Of a stretch of 64,000 nucleotides of DNA, positions 8,204-17,749 are shown piece by piece. Where the stretch lies: NCBI RefSeq assembly GCF_030063185.1, contig NZ_JASISP010000014.1:1-64000 (forward strand). The letters run 5' to 3'. Under the pieces are notes generated by a model. That model was not told the DNA's origin and did not search any database. It worked only from the letters and a program-made list of their open reading frames with translations. The translations under genes and the position numbers were made by a program. Each line of letters starts with the position of its first letter. Within the stretch, counting starts at the first letter, position 1. Origin of the DNA: Arthrobacter sp. H35-D1 (lineage in GTDB: Bacteria; Actinomycetota; Actinomycetes; Actinomycetales; Micrococcaceae).

Positions 8204-9739
8204 ATGGAAAACCGCAAAAAAGCTGCCAAGGCCTTTGCTCCGATGAGCCATCCCGCCCCTTACCAGACCGTTGTGGTGGGAGGCGGCATCTCCGGGCTGC
8301 TGGCTGCCTGGGACCTGCAGCGGGCGGGATTCCAAGTGAGTATTTTCGACGCTGCCACCACGTGGGGCGGGTGCGTGGGCCGGCATGAAGTGGCCGGGGT
8401 GGTTCTTGACTCGGGCGCGGAGTCGTTCGCCACCCGCAACACGGCGGTGGCCGAGCTGGCCGTCGAACTGGGCCTGGGGGAGAAGATTGTGGAGCCCGAT
8501 CCGGCCGGGGCCTGGGTGTGGTTGCCCGAAGGCCCCGTGCCGCTGCCGCGCACGGGCGTGCTGGGCATTCCCTCCGACCTTGGCGCTCCCGAAGTGCGCG
8601 AGGCTTTGGGTGCATCGGGAGTGCTCCGTGCCGCCCTTGACGCCAAAATGCCTGTCACCATCGGCACCACCGAGCCTGTCTCCAGCGTGGCCGACCTGGT
8701 GCGTGCACGGATGGGCAAGCGGGTGCTTGAACGCCTTGTTGCCCCCGTGGTCGCAGGGGTGCACTCTGCCGAGGCGGAAGTGCTCGACGTCGACGTGGTG
8801 GCACCGGGGCTGCGCGCAGGCATCCGCGAACACGGCTCGCTGGCTGCGGCCGTTGCTGCCCAGCGGGCCAACGGCAGCAAGCCCGGAGCTGCCGTGGCAG
8901 GTTTGGAAGGCGGCATGCACACGCTGGTGGCCGCCCTCGTTGAAAAGCTGCAGGCGGCCGGCGTCTCCATGCATCCGGGACACCGGGTCAAGGCCGTCTT
9001 CCGCGGCGACGCCGACGAGGCCGGCGATGCCCCCGCACCAACCTACGACGGCGGCGAGCCGTCGCCCTGGATCATCGAGTGGGAACATGGCACGGAGCGC
9101 GGCTACGCATCCGCCAAGCTGCTGGTGATGGCCACGGACGGGCCCATGGCCGTGAAGCTACTGGGCTACGAGATGCCCCAGCTACTGCCGTTTGCCCCGG
9201 CACGCGGACCCGACATCCGCCTGGTGACGATGGTGGTCGACGTGCCCGAACTTGATTCGGCTCCCCGCGGCACGGGAGTCCTTGTGGCACCGTCCGTTGG
9301 GGGCATCAAGGCCAAAGCACTGACGCACTCCACCGCGAAGTGGCGCTGGCTGGCAGATTCCACCGGGCCGGGGACCCACGTTGTGCGGCTCTCCTATGGC
9401 CGCGCCGGAGTCAAACCCTCCGATGCCGTGCGGTTGACCCCCGAAACTCTCACGGAAGAGGACCTGATACCCACTGCGCTCGCAGATGCCACAACGCTGT
9501 TGGGCATCGAGATCACCGAAGCCGATCTATTGGGTGCCGACATTGTCCGGTGGAAGGGTGCGTTGCCGTTTGCCGCCGTTGGACACCACGACAAAATTGC
9601 CCACGTCCACGCCTTGGCCAATGAGGTGCCCGGCCTGGTGCTGGCGGGGGCGTGGATGACGGGCAATGGCCTGGCCGCCGTGGTGTCCGGGACCCGGCGT
9701 CAGATCCGCGCGGTGGTGGACGCGTCGCTGCGACTGTGA
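8204..9739 (+). CDS. hemY: Coproporphyrinogen III oxidase, HemY/CgoX type
   Basis: A FAD-dependent oxidase of 511 residues. The dinucleotide motif VVGGGISGLLAAWDL is near residue 24, and the C-terminal FAD-contact segment GAWMTGNGLAAVVSGTRRQ is present. Annotated often as protoporphyrinogen oxidase, but the neighbours ChdC and CpfC mean that the likely reaction is coproporphyrinogen III to coproporphyrin III with oxygen. AAAGGGG lies just upstream of ATG 8204; an internal ATG 13 codons later is possible. Followed by a 74-bp gap before chdC. Confidence 0.94.
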   Translation: MENRKKAAKAFAPMSHPAPYQTVVVGGGISGLLAAWDLQRAGFQVSIFDAATTWGGCVGRHEVAGVVLDSGAESFATRNTAVAELAVELGLGEKIVEPDPAGAWVWLPEGPVPLPRTGVLGIPSDLGAPEVREALGASGVLRAALDAKMPVTIGTTEPVSSVADLVRARMGKRVLERLVAPVVAGVHSAEAEVLDVDVVAPGLRAGIREHGSLAAAVAAQRANGSKPGAAVAGLEGGMHTLVAALVEKLQAAGVSMHPGHRVKAVFRGDADEAGDAPAPTYDGGEPSPWIIEWEHGTERGYASAKLLVMATDGPMAVKLLGYEMPQLLPFAPARGPDIRLVTMVVDVPELDSAPRGTGVLVAPSVGGIKAKALTHSTAKWRWLADSTGPGTHVVRLSYGRAGVKPSDAVRLTPETLTEEDLIPTALADATTLLGIEITEADLLGADIVRWKGALPFAAVGHHDKIAHVHALANEVPGLVLAGAWMTGNGLAAVVSGTRRQIRAVVDASLRL

Positions 9740-9813
9740 TCTTGCGCACTTTCTACGTCATGTAGAGAAGTTCGGTTTTAGATTTCGCTCCGATTGGGTG
9801 CAGAATTGAACGC

Positions 9814-10509
9814 ATGAGCCACACAAGCGCACAATCTGTCACTAAAACCCCTGCGGAAACACCCTTCACCCTGTGGACGGTTTTCAAGCGGACTGGATCC
9901 TTCAGGGGCGCCGATGCCGCGGTCGCCGAATTTGAGGAATTGGTGGCCGCTTTGGCCGCGGAGAGCATCACCGTTCGCGGCGCCTACGACGTTTCCGCCA
10001 TGCGCAGTGACGCTGACATCATGATGTGGTTGGTGGGCGCCGACGCGGAAGGCTTGCAGCGGGCCGTGCGCAGCATCCGCAGGCTGGAACTGTTTGCCGC
10101 CACTGACATCGCCTGGTCCGCCATGGGAGTGCATCGCGAGGCCGAGTTCGCCAAGAACCACGCACCCTCCTACATGGGCGCCAAGGAACCCAAGAGTTGG
10201 GTCTGCGTCTACCCGTTCGTGCGCTCCTACGACTGGTACATCCTGCCGGCGGAAGACCGCAGCCGCATGCTGCGCGACCACGGGATGCTGGGACGGGACT
10301 ACCCGCAGGTGCTGGCCAACACGGTCTCCGCCTTTGCCCTGGGGGACTGGGAGTGGCTGCTGGGCCTGGAGGCCGATGAGCTAACCGATCTTGTTGACAT
10401 GATGCGCACCCTGCGCGGCACCGACGCCCGCCTGCACGTGCGCGATGAAATCCCCTTCTACACCGGCCGCCGCATTCCCGCCGCAGAGATTGCCGAGGTC
10501 CTGAAATGA
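9814..10509 (+). CDS. chdC: Coproheme decarboxylase (HemQ)
   Basis: A 231-residue chlorite-dismutase-fold enzyme that decarboxylates iron-coproporphyrin twice to give haem b, using peroxide. Tyr133 in YPFVRSYDWY is at the position of the radical-forming tyrosine of ChdC. The distal and proximal elements are spread over the two ferredoxin-like halves. It marks the coproporphyrin-dependent branch of haem synthesis, the route used by Gram-positive bacteria. Its stop overlaps the start of the ferrochelatase gene by 4 nt (ATGA at 10506). Confidence 0.95.
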   Translation: MSHTSAQSVTKTPAETPFTLWTVFKRTGSFRGADAAVAEFEELVAALAAESITVRGAYDVSAMRSDADIMMWLVGADAEGLQRAVRSIRRLELFAATDIAWSAMGVHREAEFAKNHAPSYMGAKEPKSWVCVYPFVRSYDWYILPAEDRSRMLRDHGMLGRDYPQVLANTVSAFALGDWEWLLGLEADELTDLVDMMRTLRGTDARLHVRDEIPFYTGRRIPAAEIAEVLK

Positions 10510-11690
10510 ACAACCGCACAGTGGCCCCGGCCCAGTACGACGCCATCCTGCTCGCCTCCTTTGGCGGGCCCGAAGGCCAGGAGGACGTCCTTCCATTCCT
10601 GCGCAATGTCACGCGCGGGCGAGGCATCCCGGATGAGCGCCTGGAGGCAGTCAGCCACCACTACCGCGCCAATGGCGGCATCAGCCCCATCAATGCCCAG
10701 AACCGTGCCCTGAAGGCCGCGCTGGAAGCCGAACTGGCAGCCCGGAGCATCGAGCTTCCCGTGCTCTGGGGGAACCGCAACTGGGACCCCTATATCCCGG
10801 CCGTGCTGCAGGAAGCCTACGACGCCGGCCACCGCCGACTCCTGATGCTCACCACCAGCGTCTACTCCTGCTACTCCAGCTGCCGCCAATACCGCGAGGA
10901 CATTGGCCTGGCGTTGACCGAGACGGGACTGGACGGCAAGTTGGCCGTGGACAAGATTCGGCAGTACTTTGACCACCCGGGGTTTGTGGAACCTTTCATC
11001 GAGGGCACTGCCGCGTCGCTGGCAAAGGTGCGCACCCAGCTGGCCGACGCCGGAACCCCCGAGGCGCCCGTGCACGTCATGTTCGCCACCCACTCCATCC
11101 CCACCCGCGACGCCGAAGCGGCAGGCCGTTCCGAACTGGAACCACGCACATTTGAGCAGGACTCGGCCTACGTGGCCCAGCACCTTGCCAACGCCGAGGC
11201 CATCATGGCCAGGGTGGACCCCGAACAGGAATGGTCGCTGGTCTACCAGTCCCGCTCCGGTGCACCCCACGTGCCCTGGTTGGAGCCGGACATCAACGAC
11301 GCCCTGGCCGAGCAAGCCAAGGCGGGAGTCAAGGGTGTCGTGGTGGTTCCGTTGGGCTTCATCAGCGACCACATGGAGGTTCTTTGGGACCTGGACACCG
11401 AGGCCAAGGAAACCTGCGAAGAGCTGGGATTGGCCTTCGACCGCGCACCCACACCGAGCACACACCAAAAATTCGTGCAGGGGCTCGTGGACCTGGTCTG
11501 TGAGCGGACGGTGGAGAACAACATTGCCGAACGTCCGGCCATGACCAAGCTGGGCCCGTGGTACGACGTGTGCAATCCCGGGTGCTGTGAAAACTTCCGT
11601 GGAGCCAAGCCCGCCATCTCCGAGGTGGGCAGTCCGGTGGGGCTGTTGCCTGGCGCAGCGCCGATCCAAGGTGGTTCCCAGACTCCATGA
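10506..11690 (+). CDS. hemH: Coproporphyrin ferrochelatase
   Basis: Inserts ferrous iron into coproporphyrin III (CpfC). LASFGGPEG opens the fold, HYRANGGISPIN and the ATHSIP histidine motif line the active site. The C-terminal cysteines Cys356, Cys360 and Cys361, together with a cysteine in SVYSCYSSC (Cys122 or Cys126), resemble the [2Fe-2S]-cluster ligands described for actinobacterial ferrochelatases. The 394-residue length includes a short unconserved tail rich in Gly and Pro. It is coupled by 4-nt overlaps to chdC before and hemC after. Confidence 0.95.
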   Translation: MNNRTVAPAQYDAILLASFGGPEGQEDVLPFLRNVTRGRGIPDERLEAVSHHYRANGGISPINAQNRALKAALEAELAARSIELPVLWGNRNWDPYIPAVLQEAYDAGHRRLLMLTTSVYSCYSSCRQYREDIGLALTETGLDGKLAVDKIRQYFDHPGFVEPFIEGTAASLAKVRTQLADAGTPEAPVHVMFATHSIPTRDAEAAGRSELEPRTFEQDSAYVAQHLANAEAIMARVDPEQEWSLVYQSRSGAPHVPWLEPDINDALAEQAKAGVKGVVVVPLGFISDHMEVLWDLDTEAKETCEELGLAFDRAPTPSTHQKFVQGLVDLVCERTVENNIAERPAMTKLGPWYDVCNPGCCENFRGAKPAISEVGSPVGLLPGAAPIQGGSQTP

Positions 11691-12676
11691 CAACCACAAG
11701 TGTGAAAATTGGAACCCGCGGAAGCAAGCTGGCCCTGAGCCAGACCCGGCAAATCACCGACCAGCTGAACGCCGTCGGAGGCTTCGAGGCCGAACTTGTC
11801 ACGATCAAGACCGACGGCGACGTCCTCACCGGACCGCTGTCCCAAATGGGCGGCACGGGCGTGTTCGCCGCCGAGCTGCGCTCCGCCGTCCTTGACGGTC
11901 GGGTGGACGTGGCAGTGCACTCGCTGAAAGATCTGCCAACGGCGGCCGTTCCCGGACTGGCCATTGCTGCAGTGCCTGTTCGGGCCGACGCCCGCGACGC
12001 GCTGTGCTCCCGCGATGGGCTGACACTGGCCGAGCTTCCGCACGGCGCCACAGTGGGTACCGGCTCGCCGCGGCGGGCAGCGCAGTTGCTGGCTGCACGC
12101 CCCGACCTGGCCATTGTGGATATTCGAGGCAACGTCGAAACGCGTTTGGGGAGGGTCCCTGGCCTGGCCGGCAACCCTGTCAAGGAAGCCGTCCCCGGCA
12201 AGGTGGGCGACCTCGACGCGGTCGTCCTTGCCGCGGCGGGACTGAGCCGCATCGGCAGGCTCGAAGCAGTCACCGAATTCCTGTCCGTCGACGTCATGCT
12301 CCCGGCCCCCGGCCAAGGCGCCCTGGCGCTGGAATGTCGCACGGACAGCACCGACCTAACCAGCGTTTTGGGCCAGTCCCTGGCAGCCGTCGACGACCAC
12401 GACACCCGTCTGGCCGTCACGGCCGAACGTGCGCTCCTGGCACGCCTGGAAGCCGGCTGCGCCGCTCCCGTCGGAGCCCTCGGGCACCGCAAGGGCTCCA
12501 TGCTGCACTTGGAAACGGTGGTGGTTTCACTCGACGGCACCCGCTCGCTCCGCCTGAAGAAAGCCACCGACGGCCTCACCACCGTCGGTGCCACCCTCCT
12601 GGGCATCGAACTGGCCGAGGAACTGCTCGCCGCCGGCGCTGGCGAGCTGGCGGATTTGGCCGGCTCCAGCAAGTGA
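11687..12676 (+). CDS. hemC: Hydroxymethylbilane synthase (porphobilinogen deaminase)
   Basis: Polymerises four porphobilinogens into hydroxymethylbilane. The N-terminal signature IGTRGSKLALSQT is intact, and Cys258 in LEAGCAAPVGA is the attachment residue for the dipyrromethane cofactor. HSLKDLPT, the catalytic-cleft motif, is also present. The 329-residue length is normal. ATG at 11687 overlaps the hemH stop by 4 nt, and the hemC stop overlaps the GTG start of hemD. Confidence 0.97.
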   Translation: MTTTSVKIGTRGSKLALSQTRQITDQLNAVGGFEAELVTIKTDGDVLTGPLSQMGGTGVFAAELRSAVLDGRVDVAVHSLKDLPTAAVPGLAIAAVPVRADARDALCSRDGLTLAELPHGATVGTGSPRRAAQLLAARPDLAIVDIRGNVETRLGRVPGLAGNPVKEAVPGKVGDLDAVVLAAAGLSRIGRLEAVTEFLSVDVMLPAPGQGALALECRTDSTDLTSVLGQSLAAVDDHDTRLAVTAERALLARLEAGCAAPVGALGHRKGSMLHLETVVVSLDGTRSLRLKKATDGLTTVGATLLGIELAEELLAAGAGELADLAGSSK

Positions 12677-13659
12677 CACACCCCGGCGCTGGCCCGCTCA
12701 CCGGCTTGCGGGTTGCTGTCACCCGCTCGGCGGACCGGGCCGGGGCGTTGGCCGACGCGCTGGCTGCGGCCGGCGCGGAGCCGGTGCTGGTGCCGCTGAT
12801 CGACTTCGAAGTTGGAGACGATGTTGCCTTGGGCGCAGCTCTGCTCCGCCTCGCGGCAGGGGAGTACCGCTGGCTTGTCATCAGCTCCATCACCACGGTG
12901 CGTGCCTTGAAGCAGTGGTGCGAAGGGGCAGACACCACCTTGGCAGAACTCATTCCCGCCGCCACGGGCGTCGCCACCATTGGCCCCACGTCGGTGGCTG
13001 TGCTCGCGGCCGAGGGGGTGCAAGCCTCCCTGGCCCCCGTGGATGTGCAGTCCGCCGTCGGGCTCGTGGCGCTGTGGCCTTCCTTTGCTGCGGACGACGG
13101 CGGCAACGCGCGCGTTCTGTTGCCGCAGTCGAACCTCGCCACACCCACCCTGGTGGACGGGATTGCTGCGGCAGGCTGGACAACGGAGGTTGTCACCGCC
13201 TACCGGACGGTGGATTATCCTGCGCGTGCGGAGCTCCGCCTAACTTCCACGTTGGCGGCCCGGTCCCCGGAGCGGGGATGGATTTTCGAAGGTCGCCCAG
13301 CGACCGAGGAAATCTTACTGCCCGCGAGGGGGCCGGACCGCCAGGGCCGGGCCTTTGGCTACAGCGCCGAGCCGCCCGTCCTCACGCCGGCCCAGGCGGC
13401 AGGGGAGATCAACGCGGGGGCAATGAACGCCGTCGTGCTTGCCTCGGGAAGCGCGGCACGCAGGGTGGCCGAGACCATGGCTCCGTTCCCGGAAAGTTGC
13501 CTGCTCATCGCGATCGGGCAGCCCACGCGGGTCGAGGCCGAGCGGCTGGGCCTGCGCATTGCCGCGACGGCCGAACACCCCACACCGGCGGGAATCGTGG
13601 CCGCCCTGGCCGCAGCCCGCCCACATTTTTCACCAGCAGCACGTCAGGAGACACCATGA
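12673..13659 (+). CDS. hemD: Uroporphyrinogen-III synthase
   Basis: Closes hydroxymethylbilane with inversion of ring D to give uroporphyrinogen III. The family is poorly conserved in sequence, but the two-domain pattern is visible: LRVAVTRSADRAGALADAL at the start, a central WLVISS strand, and the late VVLASGSAARR and IGQPTRVEAERLG segments. The GTG at 12673 overlaps the hemC stop as GTGA; the open frame further upstream only shadows hemC. A 328-residue product is slightly longer than usual. It ends in a 4-nt overlap with hemB. Confidence 0.93.
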   Translation: MTHPGAGPLTGLRVAVTRSADRAGALADALAAAGAEPVLVPLIDFEVGDDVALGAALLRLAAGEYRWLVISSITTVRALKQWCEGADTTLAELIPAATGVATIGPTSVAVLAAEGVQASLAPVDVQSAVGLVALWPSFAADDGGNARVLLPQSNLATPTLVDGIAAAGWTTEVVTAYRTVDYPARAELRLTSTLAARSPERGWIFEGRPATEEILLPARGPDRQGRAFGYSAEPPVLTPAQAAGEINAGAMNAVVLASGSAARRVAETMAPFPESCLLIAIGQPTRVEAERLGLRIAATAEHPTPAGIVAALAAARPHFSPAARQETP

Positions 13660-14636
13660 GTTTTCCCCAGCACCGCCCGCGCCGGCTGCGCACCACCGCC
13701 GCCATCCGCAACCTTGTCGCCGAACACAAGGTGGCGCCGTCGGACCTGATCCTGCCGGTGTTCATCCGCGAGGACTTGAGCGAACCGAACCCCATTGTCT
13801 CCATGCCGGGCGTGGTCCAACACACCACCGCCAGTCTTGTGGCGGCGGCCCGCGAAGCCGTTGAGCTGGGCTTGGGCGGCATCATGATCTTTGGCATTCC
13901 CGCCGTGCGCGACGCCGCGGGATCGGCCGGACTGGACCCCTTTGGCGTGCTGAACAAGGCCATCCGGGATGTCCGTGCCGCCGTGGGGGACGAGCTGGTG
14001 GTCATGAGTGATCTGTGCCTCGACGAATTCACCGACCACGGCCATTGCGGGGTGCTCAACGACGCCGGTGAAGTGGACAACGACGCCACCTTGGACATCT
14101 ACGCCCAGATGGGTGTGGCCCAGGCCGCGGCGGGCGCCCACGTGGTGGCGCCGTCGGGCATGATGGACGGCCAAGTCGCCGTGATCCGCGAAGCCCTCGA
14201 CGCGGCCGGGTACACGGATGTTTCGGTACTGGCCTACGCCGCCAAGTACGCCTCCGCGTTTTACGGTCCGTTCCGCGAAGCCGTTGATTCGCAGCTGGAC
14301 GGGGACCGCCGCAGCTACCAAATGGACCCCGGCAACCGCCGCGAAGCCCTCCACGAAGTGGAGCTCGACCTGGCCGAAGGCGCCGACATTGTCATGGTCA
14401 AGCCGGCCATGAGCTACCTTGACATCCTGGCCGATGTGGCCGCGATGTCGCCGGTGCCCGTGGCTGCCTACCAAATCTCCGGCGAGTACGCCATGATCGA
14501 GGCCGCGGCCGCCAATGGCTGGATCAACCGCCGCGGCGCCGTTGAGGAATCGGTGCTCAGCATCAAGCGGGCGGGCGCCACCATGATCCTCACCTACTGG
14601 GCGGCAGAACTGGCCGGCTGGATCCGCGAAAACTAG
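13656..14636 (+). CDS. hemB: Porphobilinogen synthase (delta-aminolevulinate dehydratase)
   Basis: Condenses two aminolevulinates into porphobilinogen. Lys197 in YAAKYASAFYG and Lys249 in IVMVKPAMSY are the two Schiff-base lysines. The metal loop reads CLDEFTDHGHC: Cys121 and Cys131 are kept but the middle zinc cysteine is Asp123, so it is neither the full three-cysteine zinc type nor the all-acidic magnesium type. The ATG at 13656 overlaps hemD by 4 nt; the open frame extends far upstream but only as a shadow. 326 residues, normal. Confidence 0.96.
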   Translation: MSFPQHRPRRLRTTAAIRNLVAEHKVAPSDLILPVFIREDLSEPNPIVSMPGVVQHTTASLVAAAREAVELGLGGIMIFGIPAVRDAAGSAGLDPFGVLNKAIRDVRAAVGDELVVMSDLCLDEFTDHGHCGVLNDAGEVDNDATLDIYAQMGVAQAAAGAHVVAPSGMMDGQVAVIREALDAAGYTDVSVLAYAAKYASAFYGPFREAVDSQLDGDRRSYQMDPGNRREALHEVELDLAEGADIVMVKPAMSYLDILADVAAMSPVPVAAYQISGEYAMIEAAAANGWINRRGAVEESVLSIKRAGATMILTYWAAELAGWIREN

Positions 14637-14684
14637 CTCCTCCCCTCCCTGCTCTTTCTGCACCCGTTAGCCAAAGGAATCCCC

Positions 14685-16004
14685 ATGACAAGCTCACAGG
14701 AACTTTTTGACCGCGCCAAGACCCTCATGCCCGGCGGGGTGAACTCGCCCGTGCGCGCCTTTGGCTCGGTGGGCGGAACCCCGCGCTTCATGGTCAACGC
14801 GAAGGGCGCCTACCTGAGGGACGCCGACGGCCGCGACTACGTGGACCTCGTGTGTTCCTGGGGCCCCGCCCTGCTGGGCCACGCCCACCCGGACGTGCTG
14901 GCCGCCGTCCACGCCGCCGTGGACCACGGCCTGAGCTTCGGCGCCTCCACCCCGGCCGAAAGCGAACTGGCCGCCCTGGTGCAAGGGAGGGTGTCCGGCG
15001 TCGAACGCCTGCGCATGGTCTCCACCGGCACCGAGGCCACGATGACGGCCGTCCGCCTGGCCCGCGGCTTCACGGGCCGCGATTTGATCATCAAGTTTGC
15101 CGGCTGCTACCACGGCCACCTCGACTCGTTGTTGGCCGCCGCCGGTTCCGGCCTGGCCACCCTCGCACTGCCCGGCTCGGCAGGTGTCACCGCCGCCACC
15201 GCCGCCGAAACCCTGGTGCTCCCGTACAACGACCTCGCCGCCGTCGAAGCCGCCTTCGCTGCGCACGGGGACAGGATTGCCGCCGTCATCACCGAAGCGG
15301 CGCCGGCCAACATGGGCGTTGTCAGCCCGGGTGTTGGCTTCAACGCAGGACTCTCCCGCATCACCACCGCCCACGGCGCGCTGCTGATCCTGGATGAGGT
15401 GCTGACGGGATTCCGCACCGGCCCCGCCGGTTACTGGGGCCTGACCGGTGGATCCGCCGACGGAAACGAGCGCTGGACCCCGGACCTGTTCACCTTTGGC
15501 AAGGTCATCGGCGGAGGACTTCCGACGGCGGCCCTCGGCGGCCGCGCGGAGGTCATGGACTATTTGGCCCCCTTGGGCCCGGTCTACCAAGCCGGAACCC
15601 TCTCCGGGAACCCCGTGGCCATGGCGGCCGGCGTTGCCACGCTGACCGCTGCCACTGCGTCCGTATACGCCACGGTGGACGCCCGCTCGCTGGAACTCTC
15701 CGCAGCCGTCGCCGCTGCGTTGTCGGCCGAAGGCGTGGACCACTCGGTGCAGCGCGCCGGGAACTTGTTCTCCGTGGCCTTTGGCACCTCCGCCAACGGC
15801 GTGCACAACTACGACGACGCGCAGGGCCAGGACGTGTTCCGCTACGCGCCGTTCTTCCATTCCATGCTGGATTCCGGGGTCTACCTCCCGCCGAGCGTGT
15901 TTGAGGCCTGGTTCCTCTCGGCAGCGCACGACGACGCCGCCATGAACCGCATCTTCGACGCACTGCCGGGCGCTGCCAAGGCCGCTGCCGCAGCGTCTGC
16001 ATAA
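14685..16004 (+). CDS. hemL: Glutamate-1-semialdehyde 2,1-aminomutase
   Basis: A PLP enzyme converting glutamate-1-semialdehyde to 5-aminolevulinate, the product of HemA's pathway partner step. Lys273 in [12 protein letters not shown] is the PLP-binding lysine; [11 protein letters not shown] is the aminotransferase class III signature; the start [12 protein letters not shown] is typical of HemL. The ATG at 14685 has an AAAGGA ribosome site. Length 439, normal. It is the last gene of the haem operon, 48 bp after hemB, and is followed by a strong two-way terminator. Confidence 0.97.
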   Translation: MTSSQELFDRAKTLMPGGVNSPVRAFGSVGGTPRFMVNAKGAYLRDADGRDYVDLVCSWGPALLGHAHPDVLAAVHAAVDHGLSFGASTPAESELAALVQGRVSGVERLRMVSTGTEATMTAVRLARGFTGRDLIIKFAGCYHGHLDSLLAAAGSGLATLALPGSAGVTAATAAETLVLPYNDLAAVEAAFAAHGDRIAAVITEAAPANMGVVSPGVGFNAGLSRITTAHGALLILDEVLTGFRTGPAGYWGLTGGSADGNERWTPDLFTFGKVIGGGLPTAALGGRAEVMDYLAPLGPVYQAGTLSGNPVAMAAGVATLTAATASVYATVDARSLELSAAVAAALSAEGVDHSVQRAGNLFSVAFGTSANGVHNYDDAQGQDVFRYAPFFHSMLDSGVYLPPSVFEAWFLSAAHDDAAMNRIFDALPGAAKAAAAASA

Positions 16005-16135
16005 AAGCTGCACGCCGGGGTCAACTCCCACCGTTCTCGGCGATGAAGGGGCAACCCTGCGAACTGGCCGAGAAGATACGCCGTCGTCGCAAGGTGGCCC
16101 CGTCATCGGCAAGCAGGGCACTTTGAAGACGCAGA

Positions 16136-16180
16136 AAAGCCCCGTTCTCGCAGCTGCGGAAGCAACGAGAACGGGGCTTT
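16136..16180. terminator. Two-way intrinsic terminator between hemL and the ABC operon
   Basis: A perfect 15-bp inverted repeat, AAAGCCCCGTTCTCG at 16136-16150 and its complement at 16166-16180, with a 15-nt loop. Each strand ends the stem in a T run, so it can stop transcripts coming from hemL and from the convergent ABC transporter genes. Confidence 0.85.
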
Positions 16181-16246
16181 GAACACTTCGGTGGCTGTCG
16201 ATGGCCGGGCCTGTCGAGATTCCAGGCTCGGAACGACGCCCGGCGG

Positions 16247-16984
16247 CTACAGCACGTCGGAGAGGAAGCCTCGCAGACGGTCGGTCTTGGGTTCGGTAAA
16301 CAGCTCATCGGGTGATCCGGTCTCAACCACCACGCCGCCGTCCATGAACGTCACAGTGTCGGAAACGTTGCGCGAGAAGCCCATCTCGTGGGTCACCACC
16401 ACCATGGTCATGCCGCCCTTGGACAGGTCGGTCATGAGCGCCAAAACGCCCTTCACAAGTTCCGGGTCCAGGGCCGAGGTGGCCTCGTCAAAGAACATGA
16501 CTTCCGGCTCCATGGCCAAGGCGCGGGCAATTGCCACACGCTGCTGCTGGCCGCCGGACAAATTGCCTGGACGGGAGTCGGCCTTGTGCGACAGGCCCAC
16601 AAGTTCCAACTGTTCCATGGCCTTGGCCTGAGCCTGGTCCTTGGACATCTTGCGGATCTTGCGCAGGGCCAGGGAAACGTTGTCCACCACGGTCTTGTGC
16701 GGGAACAGGTTGAACTGCTGGAACACCATGCCGATGCGGCGGCGCAGCTCGTCCGGATTGTCCTGGAGCACCGAACGTTCGTCAAGGAGAATGTCTCCCT
16801 GGTCCGGCTCGATGAGCCGGTTCATGACGCGCAACAGCGTGGACTTGCCGGATCCCGAAGGACCGATGACCGAAGCGGTGGTGCCCTTGGGGACGTGCAG
16901 GTCAATGCCGCGCAGCACCTTGTTGGAGCCGAACGCCAGATGGATGTTCGTTGCTTCCAGGGAGCCTGACTTGAATTCACTCAT
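16247..16984 (-). CDS. Polar amino acid ABC transporter, ATP-binding protein
   Basis: A 245-residue ATPase of the GlnQ/HisP group. Walker [10 protein letters not shown] is at 41-49, the signature [15 protein letters not shown] follows, and Walker B with the catalytic glutamate reads [15 protein letters not shown]; the H-loop is in VVTHEMGF. It powers uptake through the permease encoded 3 bp upstream. It is the last gene of an operon running binding protein, permease, ATPase. Only one permease gene is present, so the membrane part would be a homodimer. Confidence 0.95.
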   Translation of the reverse strand: MSEFKSGSLEATNIHLAFGSNKVLRGIDLHVPKGTTASVIGPSGSGKSTLLRVMNRLIEPDQGDILLDERSVLQDNPDELRRRIGMVFQQFNLFPHKTVVDNVSLALRKIRKMSKDQAQAKAMEQLELVGLSHKADSRPGNLSGGQQQRVAIARALAMEPEVMFFDEATSALDPELVKGVLALMTDLSKGGMTMVVVTHEMGFSRNVSDTVTFMDGGVVVETGSPDELFTEPKTDRLRGFLSDVL

Positions 16985-16987
16985 GAT

Positions 16988-17746
16988 TTAGGCGCCCTTT
17001 CCAACGAGTGCGGCTGCTTCATCCGGTTCAATCTTTTGGGCTTTTCCTTCACGCATCCGCTTGTCCATGAAGTTCACCAGGTGCGTGAGCGGGATGGTAA
17101 GGATCAAGTACAGCAGGCCGGCTGCCACCAGCGGTGACAGGTTGCCGGTGTTCGCTGCCTGGTCCTGGCCGATCTGAAAGATCTCGCGCTGGCTGGCAAG
17201 AAGCCCCAGCAGGAAGATCAGCGACGAGTCCTTGATCAGGCCGATCAGCTGGTTCACCAGCGCCGGCAGCACACGCCGGATGCCTTGGGGAATGACCACA
17301 AGGATCATGGAGGAGGTGTAGCTAAAACCCAGGGCGCGGGAAGCCTCGAGCTGCCCCTTGTCAACGCTTTGAATGCCGGAACGGAAGATCTCGCCAATAT
17401 AGGCCGAAGCCATCAAGGTCAGTGCAGCAATGCCCAACGGCAGCGGGTTGGTGCTGCCGGTCAGGATGCGAATGACCGGCCCAAAGCCCAGACCAATCAA
17501 CAGAATCGTCAAAATGGCCGGCAGGCCGCGGAATATGTCCGTGTACACGCGGGCGATCCAACGCGGGACAGGGTTCCGTGAGATGCCCATGACGGCCAGA
17601 ACCAGGCCAAAGATGCAACCGAGGAAGCCGGAGGAAACGGCCACGATCAAGGTGTTCGGCAAACCGACTGTCAGCATTTCGGGGATGACTTCCCCCATGG
17701 CCTGCCAGTCAAAGAACGTTTTAAGGAGCTGCTGGAGAACTTCCAT
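16988..17746 (-). CDS. Polar amino acid ABC transporter, permease
   Basis: A 252-residue membrane protein of the HisM/GlnP type, about five transmembrane helices. The coupling-helix motif EASRALGFSYTSSMILVVIP contains the EAA-like loop that contacts the ATPase, and DIFRGLPAILTILLI is the conserved inner segment. It lies 3 bp from the ATPase gene and 3 bp from the binding-protein gene, so all three are co-transcribed. Substrate is probably a polar amino acid. Confidence 0.94.
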   Translation of the reverse strand: MEVLQQLLKTFFDWQAMGEVIPEMLTVGLPNTLIVAVSSGFLGCIFGLVLAVMGISRNPVPRWIARVYTDIFRGLPAILTILLIGLGFGPVIRILTGSTNPLPLGIAALTLMASAYIGEIFRSGIQSVDKGQLEASRALGFSYTSSMILVVIPQGIRRVLPALVNQLIGLIKDSSLIFLLGLLASQREIFQIGQDQAANTGNLSPLVAAGLLYLILTIPLTHLVNFMDKRMREGKAQKIEPDEAAALVGKGA

Positions 17747-17749
17747 GAA

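Noticed and set aside
6999-8615. 538-codon minus-strand open frame opposite hemE
   Set aside because: Arg/Gly/His-rich shadow of hemE and hemY with no domain; the plus-strand genes are certain.
12004-12672. N-terminal extension making a hemC-hemD overlap or fusion
   Set aside because: The upstream part is a shadow of hemC; GTG 12673 overlapping the hemC stop gives a normal-length HemD.
12588-13655. Long N-terminal extension of hemB
   Set aside because: It reads the hemD sequence in another frame; ATG 13656 gives the family-length enzyme.
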